The position numbers and the translations under genes were made by a program. Shown one piece after another: positions 29,077 to 41,987 of a DNA stretch of 64,000 bases (positions within the stretch are counted from its first letter, which is position 1; each line of letters begins with the position of its first letter). The notes under the pieces were generated by a model, which made no database searches, was not told where the DNA came from, and saw only the letters and a list, made by a program, of their open reading frames with translations. The DNA is from Photobacterium halotolerans DSM 18316 (lineage in GTDB: Bacteria > Pseudomonadota > Gammaproteobacteria > Enterobacterales > Vibrionaceae): NCBI RefSeq assembly GCF_000425165.1, contig NZ_KE384320.1, positions 1-64,000 of the forward strand. The letters are read 5' to 3'.

Positions 29077-29093
29077 CGCACCAAACTGGTGCA
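29077..29093 (+). promoter_or_regulatory. NtrC-like binding site
   Basis: The stretch reads CGCACC AAACT GGTGCA, a near-perfect match to the NtrC dyad TGCACC-N5-GGTGCA (first base differs). Two further GCACC half sites lie just upstream at 29047 and 29059. The dyad centre is about 117 bp before the start point predicted from the sigma-54 promoter at 29177, a normal enhancer distance. Confidence 0.6.
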
Positions 29094-29176
29094 CTGAACC
29101 GATTGAACATGAAAAAATAAACCTTATTTATCATAAAGATACAGTTATAGATTCACACATCAATCCAGAACAAATC

Positions 29177-29192
29177 TGGCTCGCTTTTTGCG
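29177..29192 (+). promoter_or_regulatory. Sigma-54 (-24/-12) promoter
   Basis: TGGCTCGCTTTTTGCG contains GG at 29178-29179 and GC at 29190-29191 separated by exactly 10 bases, and matches the TGGCAC-N5-TTGC consensus at all but one main position. Transcription would start near 29203, giving a leader of about 115 bases before the ATG at 29318. Confidence 0.65.
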
Positions 29193-29317
29193 TTATGGCT
29201 AGGTCGTTAAGAAACTGCAACCCAGGCTTAAGCAAGCTGACTCAGAAACAGAATCAAAACGTCAAAGAGGATCAACAAAGTTTATTCATGCCATTCACTG
29301 GCATTCAGGGGGTCGAT

Positions 29318-30205
29318 ATGTGGATTATTCTCGGTTTAACACTGACTGTGCTGGCACTCACGGCTTGGTATTTCTACAACAAACAGCAACAGGCACAGAC
29401 GGAAGCACACTTCGATCAGATCCTTGGCCTTCGGCAGCTTATCCAGCTGCTGCGCCAGCACAGGCGCCTGTCCCATAGCCATCTTATGAAAAGTCGTGGC
29501 GAAACCCTGCCGGTTTTCCCCGAGCAGAATGCCATCCTGAGTCTGAGTCACACTCTGCTCAGTCAGGCCGGGCTTGAACAAAAACCCATGTACCGGATTC
29601 TGACTCAGCATTTGCAGCAGTTAAGCACTGAGTGGCCGCAGTATTCTATGTCACGTAATCAGGCCAATCATGGCAAAAACATTCGCCATGTTATGTATCT
29701 GATTGATGACCACTTAACCACCAGCCTGCTCATTGCAGACAAAAGCACTCTGTTCGAGCAGTATCAGCAGTTCTGGCCGGTCACACTCAATGCGTTGGAT
29801 ACCCTGGCCCAGTTCCGCTCAACGGTGGCGGTGTTTCGTCCGGGTAACAACAAGCAGGAAATTTTACTGCGCAGACATCTGCATTTGCTGCAACGCCGGT
29901 TGGGACAAATGAACCTGATGCTCAAAATACCCGGGCCGTCATTAATGGCCGATCAGCTTGAGAATGACCTGACCACTTTGTTGCAGTCGGCCAGTGCAAG
30001 CAAAGCATGCCGACTGGCACTGTATAAGTTCTCACTCAGCTTGTCGGATAACATTTTCTATCTGTTTGATGCCAAGTTAACCGAGATTGCCCATGCGCTG
30101 GCGATAGAAGATTTCCCGCTGGATATCAGCACCAGTCTGCTGCCCCTGCTGGAACAGGCTGAATCTGAAACTGCCGGTCAAACCGAACTCAAGCTTCAGA
30201 CCTGA
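29318..30205 (+). CDS. Membrane-anchored protein of unknown function
   Basis: About 295 residues. A single N-terminal membrane segment (MWIILGLTLTVLALTAWYF) is followed by an all-helical soluble region. The stretch LRQLIQLLRQHRRLSHSHLM and a later LDTLAQFRSTVAVF resemble the helices of nitrate/nitrite-sensing (NIT) domains, but this is a weak impression. No kinase, HAMP or methyl-accepting output domain is present. ATG 29318 has AGGGGG 5 nt upstream; the longer frame from 29033 would run through the promoter elements. The sigma-54 promoter and NtrC-like site suggest control by nitrogen status. Confidence 0.7.
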   Translation: MWIILGLTLTVLALTAWYFYNKQQQAQTEAHFDQILGLRQLIQLLRQHRRLSHSHLMKSRGETLPVFPEQNAILSLSHTLLSQAGLEQKPMYRILTQHLQQLSTEWPQYSMSRNQANHGKNIRHVMYLIDDHLTTSLLIADKSTLFEQYQQFWPVTLNALDTLAQFRSTVAVFRPGNNKQEILLRRHLHLLQRRLGQMNLMLKIPGPSLMADQLENDLTTLLQSASASKACRLALYKFSLSLSDNIFYLFDAKLTEIAHALAIEDFPLDISTSLLPLLEQAESETAGQTELKLQT

Positions 30206-30282
30206 TAACGATGCACTCGCGTCTGACGGCGGTTTTATCCCGCGGCCAAAGCAGGTCGCGGTCAAGGTAGATAACAGGACAT

Positions 30283-30312
30283 AAAAAAAACCCAGCGCAG
30301 GCTGGGTTTTTT
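30283..30312. terminator. Bidirectional terminator between the 29318 gene and serS
   Basis: A perfect stem (AAAAAACCCAGC / GCTGGGTTTTTT) with a 4-nt GCAG loop. A and T runs flank both sides, so it can end both convergent units. Confidence 0.92.
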
Positions 30313-30334
30313 CATTTTACTGTCATCGCAAATA

Positions 30335-31705
<1,371 letters not shown>

Positions 31706-31751
31706 TTAGCATCACTAACGCAAGTTGATAAACGATACCCAAAAAGCCTGA

Positions 31752-33098
31752 TTATTGATAGCGTTTCTGCGGGCTTTTTGCATCCAAGGAAGCCAGATAT
31801 TCCAGCTTCTCAGCAATTTTACTCTCTAAACCACGCTCAGAAGGCTGATAGTACTTCCTGCTCTGCAGCTCAGGGGGCAGATAGCACTCCCCTGCCGCAT
31901 AAGCGCCAGGTTCATCATGGGCATACCTGTACTCCGCACCGTAACCCAGATCTTTCATCAGTGTGGTTGGCGCATTTCTCAGGTGCGGAGGGACTTCGTA
32001 GTCGGGCAGATTGGCCGCATCCGCTTTTGCCTGATTAAATGCAGTGTAGACCGCATTACTTTTGGGTGCAGAAGCGAGATAGACAATGGCTTGCGCGATC
32101 GCCCTTTCGCCTTCATAGGCGCCCACCCGGGTGAAACAATCCCAGGCCGCAATCGCAACCTGCATGCCGCGCGGGTCGGCATTGCCGACATCTTCAGACG
32201 CTATGGCCAGTAACCGGCGGGCGACATAGAGAGGATCGCAACCAGCCTGCAGCATGCGGGCATACCAGTATAAGGCGCCATCCGGACTGGAGCCGCGGAT
32301 TGACTTGTGGACTGCGGAAATCATGTCGTACCAGAGATCGCCTTTGTTATCAAACCGGGTGATCTTCTCACCGGCGACTTCAGCCAGCAGCGCTAAGGTG
32401 ATGACTTTACTGCCCTGATGTGCCTCTGCCATATCCGCCAGCAGCTCCAGGTAGTTCAGCGCCATACGCGCATCGCCATTAACCAGTGCCGCCAGGCTTT
32501 CTTTCACATCCGGGGCAAAGGTCAGGCTGTCGTCCCTGATGCCGCGTTCTGCGTCATCCATCGCCTGATTGATGACTGTCAGAATGTCGTCTGTCGTCAG
32601 GGATTTGAGCTTATAAACCCGGGCGCGGGATAACAGAGCATTATTGAGCTCGAAAGACGGATTTTCAGTGGTCGCACCGATGAATGTCACTGTGCCATCT
32701 TCAATATGCGGCAAGAACGCATCCTGCTGGCTTTTATTGAAACGGTGCACCTCATCGACAAACAAAATGGTACGCCGGCCGGCATGCTGGTTCTGACGCG
32801 CTTTCTCTATGGCGGCACGAATCTCTTTCACGCCCGAGGTCACCGCCGACACACGCTCCACTTCAGCATTGGCATAGTGGGCCGCAACTTCCGCCAGGGT
32901 CGTTTTACCGGTGCCGGGCGGCCCCCAGAGAATCATGGAGTGAAGATGCCCGGCTTCCAGCGCTCTTCGTAACGGCTTGCCCTGACCGAGTATATGCTGC
33001 TGGCCAATGTACTCTTCTACCGTACGCGGACGCATGCGCGCAGCCAGAGGGCGAAAATCCGAGGAAAAATTTAGGCTGAGGTTATCCACGCTGACCAT
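31752..33098 (-). CDS. rarA: Replication-associated recombination protein A
   Basis: 448 residues, close to enterobacterial RarA (MgsA) over the whole length. Walker [10 protein letters not shown], Walker [15 protein letters not shown] and the SSB/clamp-loader-like C-terminal region with [18 protein letters not shown] are visible. It is an AAA+ ATPase acting at stalled replication forks. ATG 33098 is used; its ribosome binding site is weak. It lies 61 bp after lolA on the same strand and is likely in the same transcript. Confidence 0.95.
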   Translation of the reverse strand: MVSVDNLSLNFSSDFRPLAARMRPRTVEEYIGQQHILGQGKPLRRALEAGHLHSMILWGPPGTGKTTLAEVAAHYANAEVERVSAVTSGVKEIRAAIEKARQNQHAGRRTILFVDEVHRFNKSQQDAFLPHIEDGTVTFIGATTENPSFELNNALLSRARVYKLKSLTTDDILTVINQAMDDAERGIRDDSLTFAPDVKESLAALVNGDARMALNYLELLADMAEAHQGSKVITLALLAEVAGEKITRFDNKGDLWYDMISAVHKSIRGSSPDGALYWYARMLQAGCDPLYVARRLLAIASEDVGNADPRGMQVAIAAWDCFTRVGAYEGERAIAQAIVYLASAPKSNAVYTAFNQAKADAANLPDYEVPPHLRNAPTTLMKDLGYGAEYRYAHDEPGAYAAGECYLPPELQSRKYYQPSERGLESKIAEKLEYLASLDAKSPQKRYQ

Positions 33099-33159
33099 CC
33101 ATTACTGAAAAAGGCGGTATCTCTACCGCCTGAATAAGACTTTCTCGTTTTTAACGCAA

Positions 33160-33786
33160 TCAGCGCTTATCGTCCAGCTCTACGCCCGAAGGTGGCGTGA
33201 AACGGTATTGCTTACTGTCTTGCTTGCCACGAGCAAACTGGGCAAAGCGAAACTGGCTGAGCTGGCCGTCCTGCTCTTCCACGGAAAACCCGCGAACCTG
33301 GCCATCCCGGCCGACTGTGACCACAAACTTCCCGGTCACTGCAGCGCTGTCTTTCGGCGTCAGGGTAAACGTATCCGCCGTCTGGGCTACATTGTATTTC
33401 GCCCAATCCTGATTCTGGTTGCGAATCAATAAAACAAAAGGCGTCTGCGCGGTGGCATCGTCCAGTTTCATCGCCGTCACCTGCTCCACCATAGGCGTGT
33501 AGTACCAGAGGGTGCGACCGTCAGACACCAGCAGATTTTCATCCGGCGTGTCGGCATGCCATCTGAACAGATTCGGGCGCTGAACCGAGACATTACCCTG
33601 CCCCTCAACCAGCAAATCCCCTTCAGGGCTGGTGACCTTCTGAGTGAATGTGGCGCTGAAGGCATCGACTTTATTCAGGCGCTGGCTCAGCTCCTGCTGG
33701 GCACTGGCAAAGGCCAGTGCAGGCAAAAGTGCAGCGGCCAGAACAAGGCCCTGAATGGTTTTGGTTATTTGCTGATTTTTCATCAT
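33160..33786 (-). CDS. lolA: Outer-membrane lipoprotein carrier protein
   Basis: 208 residues with a signal peptide ending near ALAFA, then the LolA beta-barrel fold (FSATFTQKVTSPEG, VQRPNLFRWHADTPDENLLVSDG). It carries lipoproteins through the periplasm from LolCDE to LolB. Two adjacent ATG codons (33786, 33783) can start it behind GGAGA. It starts 3 bp after the ftsK stop, so coupling is likely. Confidence 0.95.
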   Translation of the reverse strand: MMKNQQITKTIQGLVLAAALLPALAFASAQQELSQRLNKVDAFSATFTQKVTSPEGDLLVEGQGNVSVQRPNLFRWHADTPDENLLVSDGRTLWYYTPMVEQVTAMKLDDATAQTPFVLLIRNQNQDWAKYNVAQTADTFTLTPKDSAAVTGKFVVTVGRDGQVRGFSVEEQDGQLSQFRFAQFARGKQDSKQYRFTPPSGVELDDKR

Positions 33787-33789
33787 ACA

Positions 33790-36771
33790 TCAATCTCCTG
33801 CCGGAGCCGGTGCCAGCACTTCGCGGTTACCATTATGGCCCGGAGGGCTGACAATACCGTGTGCTTCCAGCTGTTCTACAATACGGGCGGCGCGGTTATA
33901 GCCAATTTTGAATCGGCGCTGTACGCCAGAAACCGATCCGCGACGACTCTCTGCCACGAAGGCAGCGACCTGGTCAAAGAGCTGATCAAGATCATCCTCA
34001 CCACCGGATGAGGTTTCCCCCGGCAACATGGCTTCCGAACCCTGATCAGAGTTCAGAATTCCGTCGATATACTGAGGTTTACCCCTGGCTTTCCAGTCGT
34101 TCACCACATTATGGACATCATCATCGGATGCAAAGGCACCGTGAACACGTATGGTGTGGCTCTGGCCTGCCGGCAGGTACAGCATGTCGCCCATACCCAG
34201 CAGCGATTCTGCCCCGCCCTGATCCAGAATAGTCCGTGAATCTGTCTTGGTTGAAACGGTAAACGCCATACGGCTTGGAATATTGGCCTTGATCAGACCG
34301 GTAATCACATCCACCGACGGACGCTGAGTCGCCAGCACCAGGTGAATACCTGAGGCTCGCGCTTTCTGCGCCAGACGAGCGATCAGCTCTTCCACTTTCT
34401 TGCCGACCACCATCATGAGATCGGCAAACTCATCCACTATGACCACAATACTTGGCATTTTCTCCAGCAGCGGTGGATGTTCGTCCATACTATCGCCGGG
34501 TTTCCACAGCGGATCGTGAATAGGATGCCCGGCGGCAGCGGCTTCTTTCAGCTTGGCATTGTAACCGGCCAGGTTTCGCACCCCTACCGCGGCCATCAGC
34601 TTGTAGCGGCGTTCCATTTCCCCCACACACCAGCGAAGCGCGTTCCCGGCATCTTTCATATCAGTCACGACTTCGGTCAGCAGATGCGGAATGCCCTCGT
34701 AAATAGACAACTCCAGCATTTTCGGGTCGATCATGATGAAGCGGCAATCCTCTGGCTTACATTTGTACAGCAAGCTGAGGATCATCACGTTGACCCCCAC
34801 AGATTTACCAGAGCCTGTGGTACCGGCCACCAGTAAGTGAGGCATTTTACTCAAATCAGCGGCAACCGCCTCACCGGCAATGTCATAGCCCAGCACGATA
34901 GGAAGCGGGCCGCGCATGTTCATAAAGCGCTCGCTGCCCAGCACTTCAGACATATAAACCGTTTCGCGGTTCTCGTTCGGCAATTCCAGACCGATATAAG
35001 GCTTGCCGGGGATCACTTCCACCACGCGCACCGCATAGGCAGACAAGGCACGGGCCAGATCTTTCGCCAGCCCTGAGATACGACTCACTTTGACACCGGG
35101 TGCCAGATCCAGCTCATAGCGGGTGATCACCGGGCCAGGATAAATCCCGACTACCTTGGCTTTAATTTTGTAATCCGCCAGCTTGGATTCCACCAAACGG
35201 GCGGTATTCTTTAATTCTTCTTCACTGGTTGGCTGTACATTTTGCGTCGGCGGCTGCAGGAGATCCAAAGTCGGCATCGGCGAGGTCGGTTTAGGCAAAT
35301 CGACGTCTTTTTTCACCAGGAACGGATTATCCAGTCCTGCTGCATAAGCCTGTTGCTGTTGTGCCTGCTGCGCTTCGCGAATCTTGCGCTGGAAAGCGTC
35401 TTGATCAGATTCTTCGTCATCAACCTCATCGGCCTCACCCTCAGCTTCTGAGGTTATGCCAGCACGTTCCAGCTCGGACAGGCCATCGTGGACACCAATC
35501 TCAATATCCGCCTCCGGCATGGATTCATCTTGCCAGGGCATATCGTCATCAGGTTCAGCAACCGCGTACTCCTGCTCTGGCGCAGATTGGTACTCAGACA
35601 TCAGCGGCTCTTCCGCGACCAGGGACAGATCGCCGATAACGGGTTCATCCACCCTGTTTTGAGCGGGCTGGTCCTGACTAGGCTGATCATAACTCGGCAG
35701 GTCTTGACTGGCAGTAATCGTGTCGGCCTGGGCGTCATCCGACTCGGCGGCATAGACGCTGTAATCATCATTTTCAGCCAGCTGGGACTGCAAGTCCGCA
35801 ATCGTCACACCGGCGATATCGGGATTGGATCCCAGCGGCTGACTGGCTGAGGCAGCAGCGGGCTTGCTGCGCTCTGGCATCACAATGGCAGGTTCTGACT
35901 GTACAGCCGCGTGTACCGGAGGCGGCTTAACCTCAGGGCGAGCCTGGTTGATCATGTCGTATGTATCAGCAGCCGAATCCGAAACCTGTGTGCCGGCCAG
36001 CGGTGTTGGGGTATAGGCAATACGTTCTGAACGACGCAGTAATACGTCATCCTCGTCAATGTCTGTCTCGTTCGGATTGTGCGCCAGCCGGGCGGCGTAA
36101 GCCGTCTGGCTTTCGTCGGGAATATCAGCAGCAAAAGGCGTCAGTGTCTGCGGTTGTTCGCCGCGGATTCTGTTGAGCAGCCAGCCCAGCATCCCTAAGG
36201 TGGTCTCACCGATGCCGTCCACCACGCGCAGCCAGGAAATACCGGTCAGCAGGGTAAACCCCACCGCCCATAAAAACATCAGAACCAGCGTCGTGCCAAG
36301 CAGGCTAAACAGCGGCAGAGTCAGATTGACGACCACATCGCCGATAACACCGCCGGAGGAAAAGTACCAGATATCATCAAAGTTCAGATCGGCAAGACCA
36401 CAACTGGTCAGAAACAGTAACAGCAAGCCTAACAGACGGGTGCCGTATATCATGTAGTCCGCCGCTTCCCGTTCGCCGCGGCGACGGAACATCACCCAGG
36501 TCACCCCTAACATAACAATCGGTAAAGGGTACGCCAGCGAGCCAAAGGTGAAAAAGGCGGTGTCGGCCACCATGGCACCGAATGCGCCGGCTTTATTCTG
36601 CACCGTACCCTGCCAGGCCGTTTGCGACCAGGACGGATCGGCCGGGTTAAAACTGACCAGGGCAACCATGAGATACACAGCGGCAAGAATACCGATGATC
36701 AAAAAACTTTCCAGCAGGCGCTGTCCGCCTGACAGGCGTATAGGCTGAGTTTTGCCTCTAACTTTCCTCAA
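33790..36771 (-). CDS. ftsK: DNA translocase FtsK
   Basis: 993 residues. Four or five N-terminal membrane segments (to about 190) are followed by an acidic, Gln/Glu/Asp-rich linker (about 210-480). The RecA-like motor has Walker [11 protein letters not shown], and the C-terminal winged-helix gamma domain ([20 protein letters not shown]) reads KOPS sites. It couples septation with chromosome dimer resolution by XerCD. The start codon is TTG 36771 with GGAG upstream; no ATG precedes the membrane part. The linker is shorter than in E. coli, as is usual in vibrios. Confidence 0.95.
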   Translation of the reverse strand: MRKVRGKTQPIRLSGGQRLLESFLIIGILAAVYLMVALVSFNPADPSWSQTAWQGTVQNKAGAFGAMVADTAFFTFGSLAYPLPIVMLGVTWVMFRRRGEREAADYMIYGTRLLGLLLLFLTSCGLADLNFDDIWYFSSGGVIGDVVVNLTLPLFSLLGTTLVLMFLWAVGFTLLTGISWLRVVDGIGETTLGMLGWLLNRIRGEQPQTLTPFAADIPDESQTAYAARLAHNPNETDIDEDDVLLRRSERIAYTPTPLAGTQVSDSAADTYDMINQARPEVKPPPVHAAVQSEPAIVMPERSKPAAASASQPLGSNPDIAGVTIADLQSQLAENDDYSVYAAESDDAQADTITASQDLPSYDQPSQDQPAQNRVDEPVIGDLSLVAEEPLMSEYQSAPEQEYAVAEPDDDMPWQDESMPEADIEIGVHDGLSELERAGITSEAEGEADEVDDEESDQDAFQRKIREAQQAQQQQAYAAGLDNPFLVKKDVDLPKPTSPMPTLDLLQPPTQNVQPTSEEELKNTARLVESKLADYKIKAKVVGIYPGPVITRYELDLAPGVKVSRISGLAKDLARALSAYAVRVVEVIPGKPYIGLELPNENRETVYMSEVLGSERFMNMRGPLPIVLGYDIAGEAVAADLSKMPHLLVAGTTGSGKSVGVNVMILSLLYKCKPEDCRFIMIDPKMLELSIYEGIPHLLTEVVTDMKDAGNALRWCVGEMERRYKLMAAVGVRNLAGYNAKLKEAAAAGHPIHDPLWKPGDSMDEHPPLLEKMPSIVVIVDEFADLMMVVGKKVEELIARLAQKARASGIHLVLATQRPSVDVITGLIKANIPSRMAFTVSTKTDSRTILDQGGAESLLGMGDMLYLPAGQSHTIRVHGAFASDDDVHNVVNDWKARGKPQYIDGILNSDQGSEAMLPGETSSGGEDDLDQLFDQVAAFVAESRRGSVSGVQRRFKIGYNRAARIVEQLEAHGIVSPPGHNGNREVLAPAPAGD

Positions 36772-37154
36772 AAACTCTCTCCGGTCTTGCTAATACTGGC
36801 TGTAAGCCGGGGGTAATCAACGTCCTGTGGGTGACCCAGCTGAATTTGCGTTTAATATATCACCCAGGCTGCTTTAAGAGCCTTGGGCATTGTGGCTTAT
36901 TTTATACCACTTAACAGGCAATGTTACCTGCCTGAGAAAATGTGGGAGCAAAGTAGGAAAATGATGTGAACAGCACAGAATACACGTCCGTTGATACTTT
37001 CACTCACTTTGCGCGCTCCCGCTGCACGCTTGGCCTCACCAAACAAGCTGTAATTGTAGTGGGTTGATAACACAAATAATTCATCCCAATGTCAAATAGA
37101 TGATGGGATGCTGACTTTTTCAGCAATTGAGACAAAAAACGGTATGACTGCCAC
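36772..37154. other. Intergenic region between ftsK and lrp
   Basis: About 380 bp without a gene. It contains a 6-bp dyad CAGGCA-N8-TGCCTG at 36915-36934 and an imperfect CCCAGGCT / AGCCTTGGG pairing near 36864-36889. I saw no LexA box. The ftsK promoter must lie here. Confidence 0.4.
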
Positions 37155-37184
37155 AAAAACGAAACAAGCGGCGCAAGGCCGCTT
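37155..37184 (-). terminator. Terminator of lrp
   Basis: A 7-bp stem (AAGCGGC / GCCGCTT) with a 5-nt loop is followed on the minus strand by TGTTTCGTTTTTG, a T-rich but interrupted tail. Confidence 0.6.
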
Positions 37185-37218
37185 GGTATTGTTTGAAATC
37201 AGACTGGCTTCGGGCCAA

Positions 37219-37713
37219 TTAACGCGTTTTGATAACCAGGTTATTGGTCTGTTTCACTTCTTCCATTACAACATATGTACGAGTGTCGTTTACACCCGGT
37301 AAGCGCAGCAGGGTTTCACCCAGCAGCTTACGGTATGCAGACATATCCGATACACGTGTTTTTAACAGATAGTCGAAATCGCCCGACACCAGATGGCACT
37401 CCTGAATATCTTCCAGCTCCTGAACCGAACGGTTAAATTGCTCAAAGACATCGGGTGCACCACGATTAAGGGTAATTTCAACGAAAACGAGCAGAGAGGC
37501 ATCCAGATATTGCGGGTTCAGCAGCGCAGTATAGCCGCTGATGTACCCCTGGCGCTCCAGGCGACGTACACGCTCCAGACAAGGAGTTGGAGACAATCCA
37601 ACGCGTTTTGACAACTCAACGTTTGAAATTCGTCCGTCCTTCTGAAGTTCGTTCAGAATGTTGCGGTCGATGCGATCCAACTCCTTGGAGGGTTTCTTTT
37701 TGGTATCTACCAT
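37219..37713 (-). CDS. lrp: Leucine-responsive regulatory protein
   Basis: 164 residues, the exact length of enterobacterial Lrp. An N-terminal helix-turn-helix (DRNILNELQKDGRISNVELSKRVGLSP) is followed by the RAM effector domain (about 80-155). It is a global regulator of amino acid metabolism that responds to leucine and alanine. It is divergent from ald across 156 bp of AT-rich DNA, so Lrp could regulate both genes. The position next to ftsK is conserved. Confidence 0.96.
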   Translation of the reverse strand: MVDTKKKPSKELDRIDRNILNELQKDGRISNVELSKRVGLSPTPCLERVRRLERQGYISGYTALLNPQYLDASLLVFVEITLNRGAPDVFEQFNRSVQELEDIQECHLVSGDFDYLLKTRVSDMSAYRKLLGETLLRLPGVNDTRTYVVMEEVKQTNNLVIKTR

Positions 37714-37869
37714 TTTTTATTCCACCTATTTACTTCCTTGCAAAAAAATATACTACATCTACTAGTTATTTAGTATCAAATACTCTTTTAGTCAAACTAT
37801 ACTGCCATTAGCTCTGTCATTTCAACCTTGTCCATAGCTAACCCTGCTACATAGATCAAGGAGCACAGC
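37714..37869. promoter_or_regulatory. Divergent lrp-ald control region
   Basis: 156 bp, strongly AT-rich near 37738-37800, separating divergent lrp and ald. Lrp sites are degenerate and I cannot place one exactly. The gene arrangement suggests autoregulation and control of ald by Lrp; this is inference. Confidence 0.4.
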
Positions 37870-38991
37870 ATGATCATCGGTGTGCCTAAAGAAATCAAAG
37901 ACCACGAATACCGGGTGGGCCTTGTAACCAGCAGCGTCAGAGAGCTGGTTTCGCTGGGTCATCAGGTACTGATTGAAACCCAGGCCGGAGCAGGTATAGG
38001 GTTGTCCGATGCAGATTATCAATCTGCCGGAGCAACGATTCTTTCGACTGCTTCAGAAGTTTTTACCAGATCAGAGCTAATTATTAAAGTAAAAGAACCC
38101 CAGACCGTCGAAAGAGCCATGCTTCGCGAAGGGCAAATTCTATTCACTTATCTGCATCTGGCCCCTGATTATGAGCAAACAAAGGAGCTGATTCAGAGCA
38201 AATCTATTTGTATTGCTTATGAAACGGTAAAAGACAACAAAGGCAGGCTTCCTTTACTGGCTCCCATGTCGGAAGTGGCAGGCAGGATGTCCGTTCAGGC
38301 CGCTGCGCAAACACTGGAAAATTCCCGCGGCGGCAGAGGTTTACTGCTCAGCGGCGTACCCGGCGTAGAACCGGCTAAAGTCCTTATTTTAGGCGGGGGC
38401 GTTGTGGGTTCCAATGCCGCCCGTCTGGCCGTGGGGATGCGGGCTGATGTTACTGTGCTGGATCGTAACCTGGATACGTTACGGGCGCTGGACTGCGAGT
38501 TTCAGGGCAAAGTGAAGCTGCTTTACTCTACGGATGACCTGATTGACCGTCTGGTGCCGGATACCGATGTGATTATCGGCGCGGTGCTGATCCCTGGTGC
38601 GGCCGCCCCTAAACTCATCACGGCCGATCACGTTAAAGCTATGAAGCACGGTTCATGCCTTGTTGATGTGGCGATTGATCAGGGCGGCTGTTTTGAAACC
38701 TCACATCCGACCACGCATACCAATCCAACCTACATTGTGGACAATGTCGTGCACTACTGTGTCGCTAATATGCCCGGCGCGGTGGCGCGCACTTCGGCTT
38801 TTGCGCTCAACAATGCCACGCTGCCGTATATCATTAATCTGGCCGGGAACGGCTATAAGCAGGCGTTACTGGGGGATCCCGGATTTCTGGCCGGCTTGAA
38901 TGTCATACACGGCAAAGTGACCTGCCGCGAAGTCGCTGAAGCCTTTAACCTTCACTATACCGACCCGACGGTTGCCCTGAGTATGCACTAA
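37870..38991 (+). CDS. ald: Alanine dehydrogenase
   Basis: 373 residues, the usual length. The N-terminal start [17 protein letters not shown], the [14 protein letters not shown] segment and the Rossmann loop [14 protein letters not shown] (about 174-187) fit alanine dehydrogenase. It converts alanine, water and NAD+ to pyruvate, ammonia and NADH. AAGGAG precedes ATG 37870. E. coli lacks this gene at the lrp locus, whereas vibrios carry it. Confidence 0.95.
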   Translation: MIIGVPKEIKDHEYRVGLVTSSVRELVSLGHQVLIETQAGAGIGLSDADYQSAGATILSTASEVFTRSELIIKVKEPQTVERAMLREGQILFTYLHLAPDYEQTKELIQSKSICIAYETVKDNKGRLPLLAPMSEVAGRMSVQAAAQTLENSRGGRGLLLSGVPGVEPAKVLILGGGVVGSNAARLAVGMRADVTVLDRNLDTLRALDCEFQGKVKLLYSTDDLIDRLVPDTDVIIGAVLIPGAAAPKLITADHVKAMKHGSCLVDVAIDQGGCFETSHPTTHTNPTYIVDNVVHYCVANMPGAVARTSAFALNNATLPYIINLAGNGYKQALLGDPGFLAGLNVIHGKVTCREVAEAFNLHYTDPTVALSMH

Positions 38992-39129
38992 AGGGCACCG
39001 GTTGTGTTTCGCTGCCCCCTAGCGCTGAAAACCTGGTTTCCGGCGCTTTTTCTTTGAGTTTGCGGCACAGCTATGGTCTGCTCTTTCCTTACGCCTGCAT
39101 TTTCCCTACAATCGATGCCTTATTGATAA

Positions 39130-40116
<987 letters not shown>

Positions 40117-40129
40117 AAACTGAAACGAC

Positions 40130-40158
40130 GGCCACGGCAATCGACCGCGGCCTTTTTT
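40130..40158 (+). terminator. Terminator of trxB
   Basis: An 8-bp stem with one mismatch (GGCCACGG / CCGCGGCC) and a 7-nt loop is followed by six T. Confidence 0.85.
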
Positions 40159-40214
40159 GCCTTCCCCCTTTGGGAAACCAGAATTTGACCAACCATACAG
40201 CGCTACTTTAAAAA

Positions 40215-41987
40215 ATGGATAAACAATTACAGCGCGAATTGACCAAATGGTTAAAATCGCAAAGCAAGCTTGCCAAACCCTGGCTCATGCTGAGTGTCGG
40301 CATGGGATTCCTGTCGGGTCTTCTCCTGGTTGCCCAGGCCGGACTGCTCGCCTACATTTTGCAGCAACTGATCATTGAACACACTGACAAGTACCAGCTG
40401 ATCCCGCATTTTGTTGGTCTGATTGCTGTGGTTGCATTGCGTGCCGCCTGCAGCTGGGGCCGGGAAGTGGCAGGATACCGGTGCGGTGAGCATATCCGCC
40501 TGCATATCCGTCAGCTGATCATTCAACGGCTGCATCAGCTTGGCCCGGCGTTTATCAAAGGTCGTCCTGCCGGTTCCTGGGCCAGCCTGATTCTGGAACA
40601 GGTTGAAGAAATGCAGGATTTCTTTGCCCGCTATATCCCTCAGATGGCGCTGTCTGTCCTTATCCCGGTAGTCATTCTGGTGGCGGTATTTCCGTTTAAC
40701 TGGGCGGCCGGTCTGATTTTCCTGATCACTGCGCCGTTAGTGCCCTTGTTCATGGCGCTGGTCGGTATGGGGGCTGCCGATGCAAGCCGACGCAACTTCA
40801 CAGCCATGCAGCGCCTGTCCGGCCACTTTTATGACCGCCTGCAGGGTCTGGCAACCCTGCGACTGTTCAACCGAGCAGACGCCGAAGCCGAAAACCTGCA
40901 TGAGGCCGCCGACACACTGCGCAAAGGCACCATGGAAGTGCTGCGCATGGCCTTTCTGTCATCCGCGGTGCTGGAATTTTTCACGGCCATTTCCATCGCG
41001 CTGGTTGCGGTCTATTTTGGTTTTTCCTTCATTGGCGAGCTGGATTTCGGCCATTATGGCCTGCCGATCACTTTGTTCACCGGTTTCTTTATTCTGCTGC
41101 TGGCGCCTGAGTTCTATCAGCCGCTGCGAGATCTGGGCACCTATTACCACGCCAAAGCGCAAGCCATTGGCGCCGCAGAATCCATAGTGACTTTCCTCAA
41201 TACCCAGGCTGACGACATGAGTCAGGGTGAGCAGCCGCTGCCCTCTCCCGAGACCATCCGCATCAGTCTGAGCGACGTCAAAGTGCTCAGCCCGCAAGGA
41301 CAGGTTCTGGCAGGCCCGCTGAGTTTTGATATTGATGCGAAACAACAAGTGGCTCTGGTTGGCCCCAGCGGTGCCGGTAAAACCAGCCTGTTAAATGCCC
41401 TGCTGGGTTTCCTGCCCTATGAAGGCAGCATCAAAGTGAATGGTACAGAGCTGCGCGATATCGACCCGGCCCAGTGGCGCCAGGCTATCAGCTGGGTGGG
41501 CCAGAACCCGCTGCTAATCCATGGCAGCATTCGCGATAACATTATGCTGGGTAATCCAAACGCCACTGACGAGCATGTCCGGCAAGTGGCGGACAATGCC
41601 TTTGCCAGTGAGTTTATCCGGCATCTGGAACGGGGCTTGGATCACCCGGTCGGTGATCGCTCAGCCGGTCTGTCCGTGGGTCAGGCACAGCGACTGGCCG
41701 TCGCCCGCGCCCTACTTCAGAACGGCAGTTTCTGGCTTTTAGATGAACCCACCGCCAGCCTGGACGCTAACAGCGAACACCTGGTGCAACAGAGCCTTAA
41801 CCAGGCCACCCAAGGCCAGACCACCCTGATGATCAGCCACCGTCTCGACCAGCTGACCAGTATGGATAAGGTGCTGGTGCTGGAAAACGGCCAGATTGTT
41901 CAACAAGGCCATTTCAGCCAGATAAGCCGCGAAGGCTTATTAGCAGACATGTTGTCACACACAGATAAGAGGGATCTCGATGCGTGA
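40215..41987 (+). CDS. cydD: Glutathione/cysteine ABC exporter subunit CydD
   Basis: 590 residues: six membrane segments (to about 320) and an ABC ATPase domain with Walker A GPSGAGKTS, the signature LSVGQAQRLAVARALL and Walker B FWLLDEPTASLD. With CydC it exports cysteine and glutathione to the periplasm and is needed for cytochrome bd assembly. It overlaps cydC by 8 bp, so the two are translationally coupled. The ribosome binding site of ATG 40215 is weak. Confidence 0.95.
   Translation: MDKQLQRELTKWLKSQSKLAKPWLMLSVGMGFLSGLLLVAQAGLLAYILQQLIIEHTDKYQLIPHFVGLIAVVALRAACSWGREVAGYRCGEHIRLHIRQLIIQRLHQLGPAFIKGRPAGSWASLILEQVEEMQDFFARYIPQMALSVLIPVVILVAVFPFNWAAGLIFLITAPLVPLFMALVGMGAADASRRNFTAMQRLSGHFYDRLQGLATLRLFNRADAEAENLHEAADTLRKGTMEVLRMAFLSSAVLEFFTAISIALVAVYFGFSFIGELDFGHYGLPITLFTGFFILLLAPEFYQPLRDLGTYYHAKAQAIGAAESIVTFLNTQADDMSQGEQPLPSPETIRISLSDVKVLSPQGQVLAGPLSFDIDAKQQVALVGPSGAGKTSLLNALLGFLPYEGSIKVNGTELRDIDPAQWRQAISWVGQNPLLIHGSIRDNIMLGNPNATDEHVRQVADNAFASEFIRHLERGLDHPVGDRSAGLSVGQAQRLAVARALLQNGSFWLLDEPTASLDANSEHLVQQSLNQATQGQTTLMISHRLDQLTSMDKVLVLENGQIVQQGHFSQISREGLLADMLSHTDKRDLDA

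Noticed and set aside
28900..29097. 65-codon plus-strand frame after the sulfatase
   Set aside because: Starts inside the terminator and runs into the NtrC-like site; no protein features.
36772..37150. LexA box upstream of ftsK
   Set aside because: ftsK has one in E. coli, but no CTGT-N8-ACAG type element was seen here.
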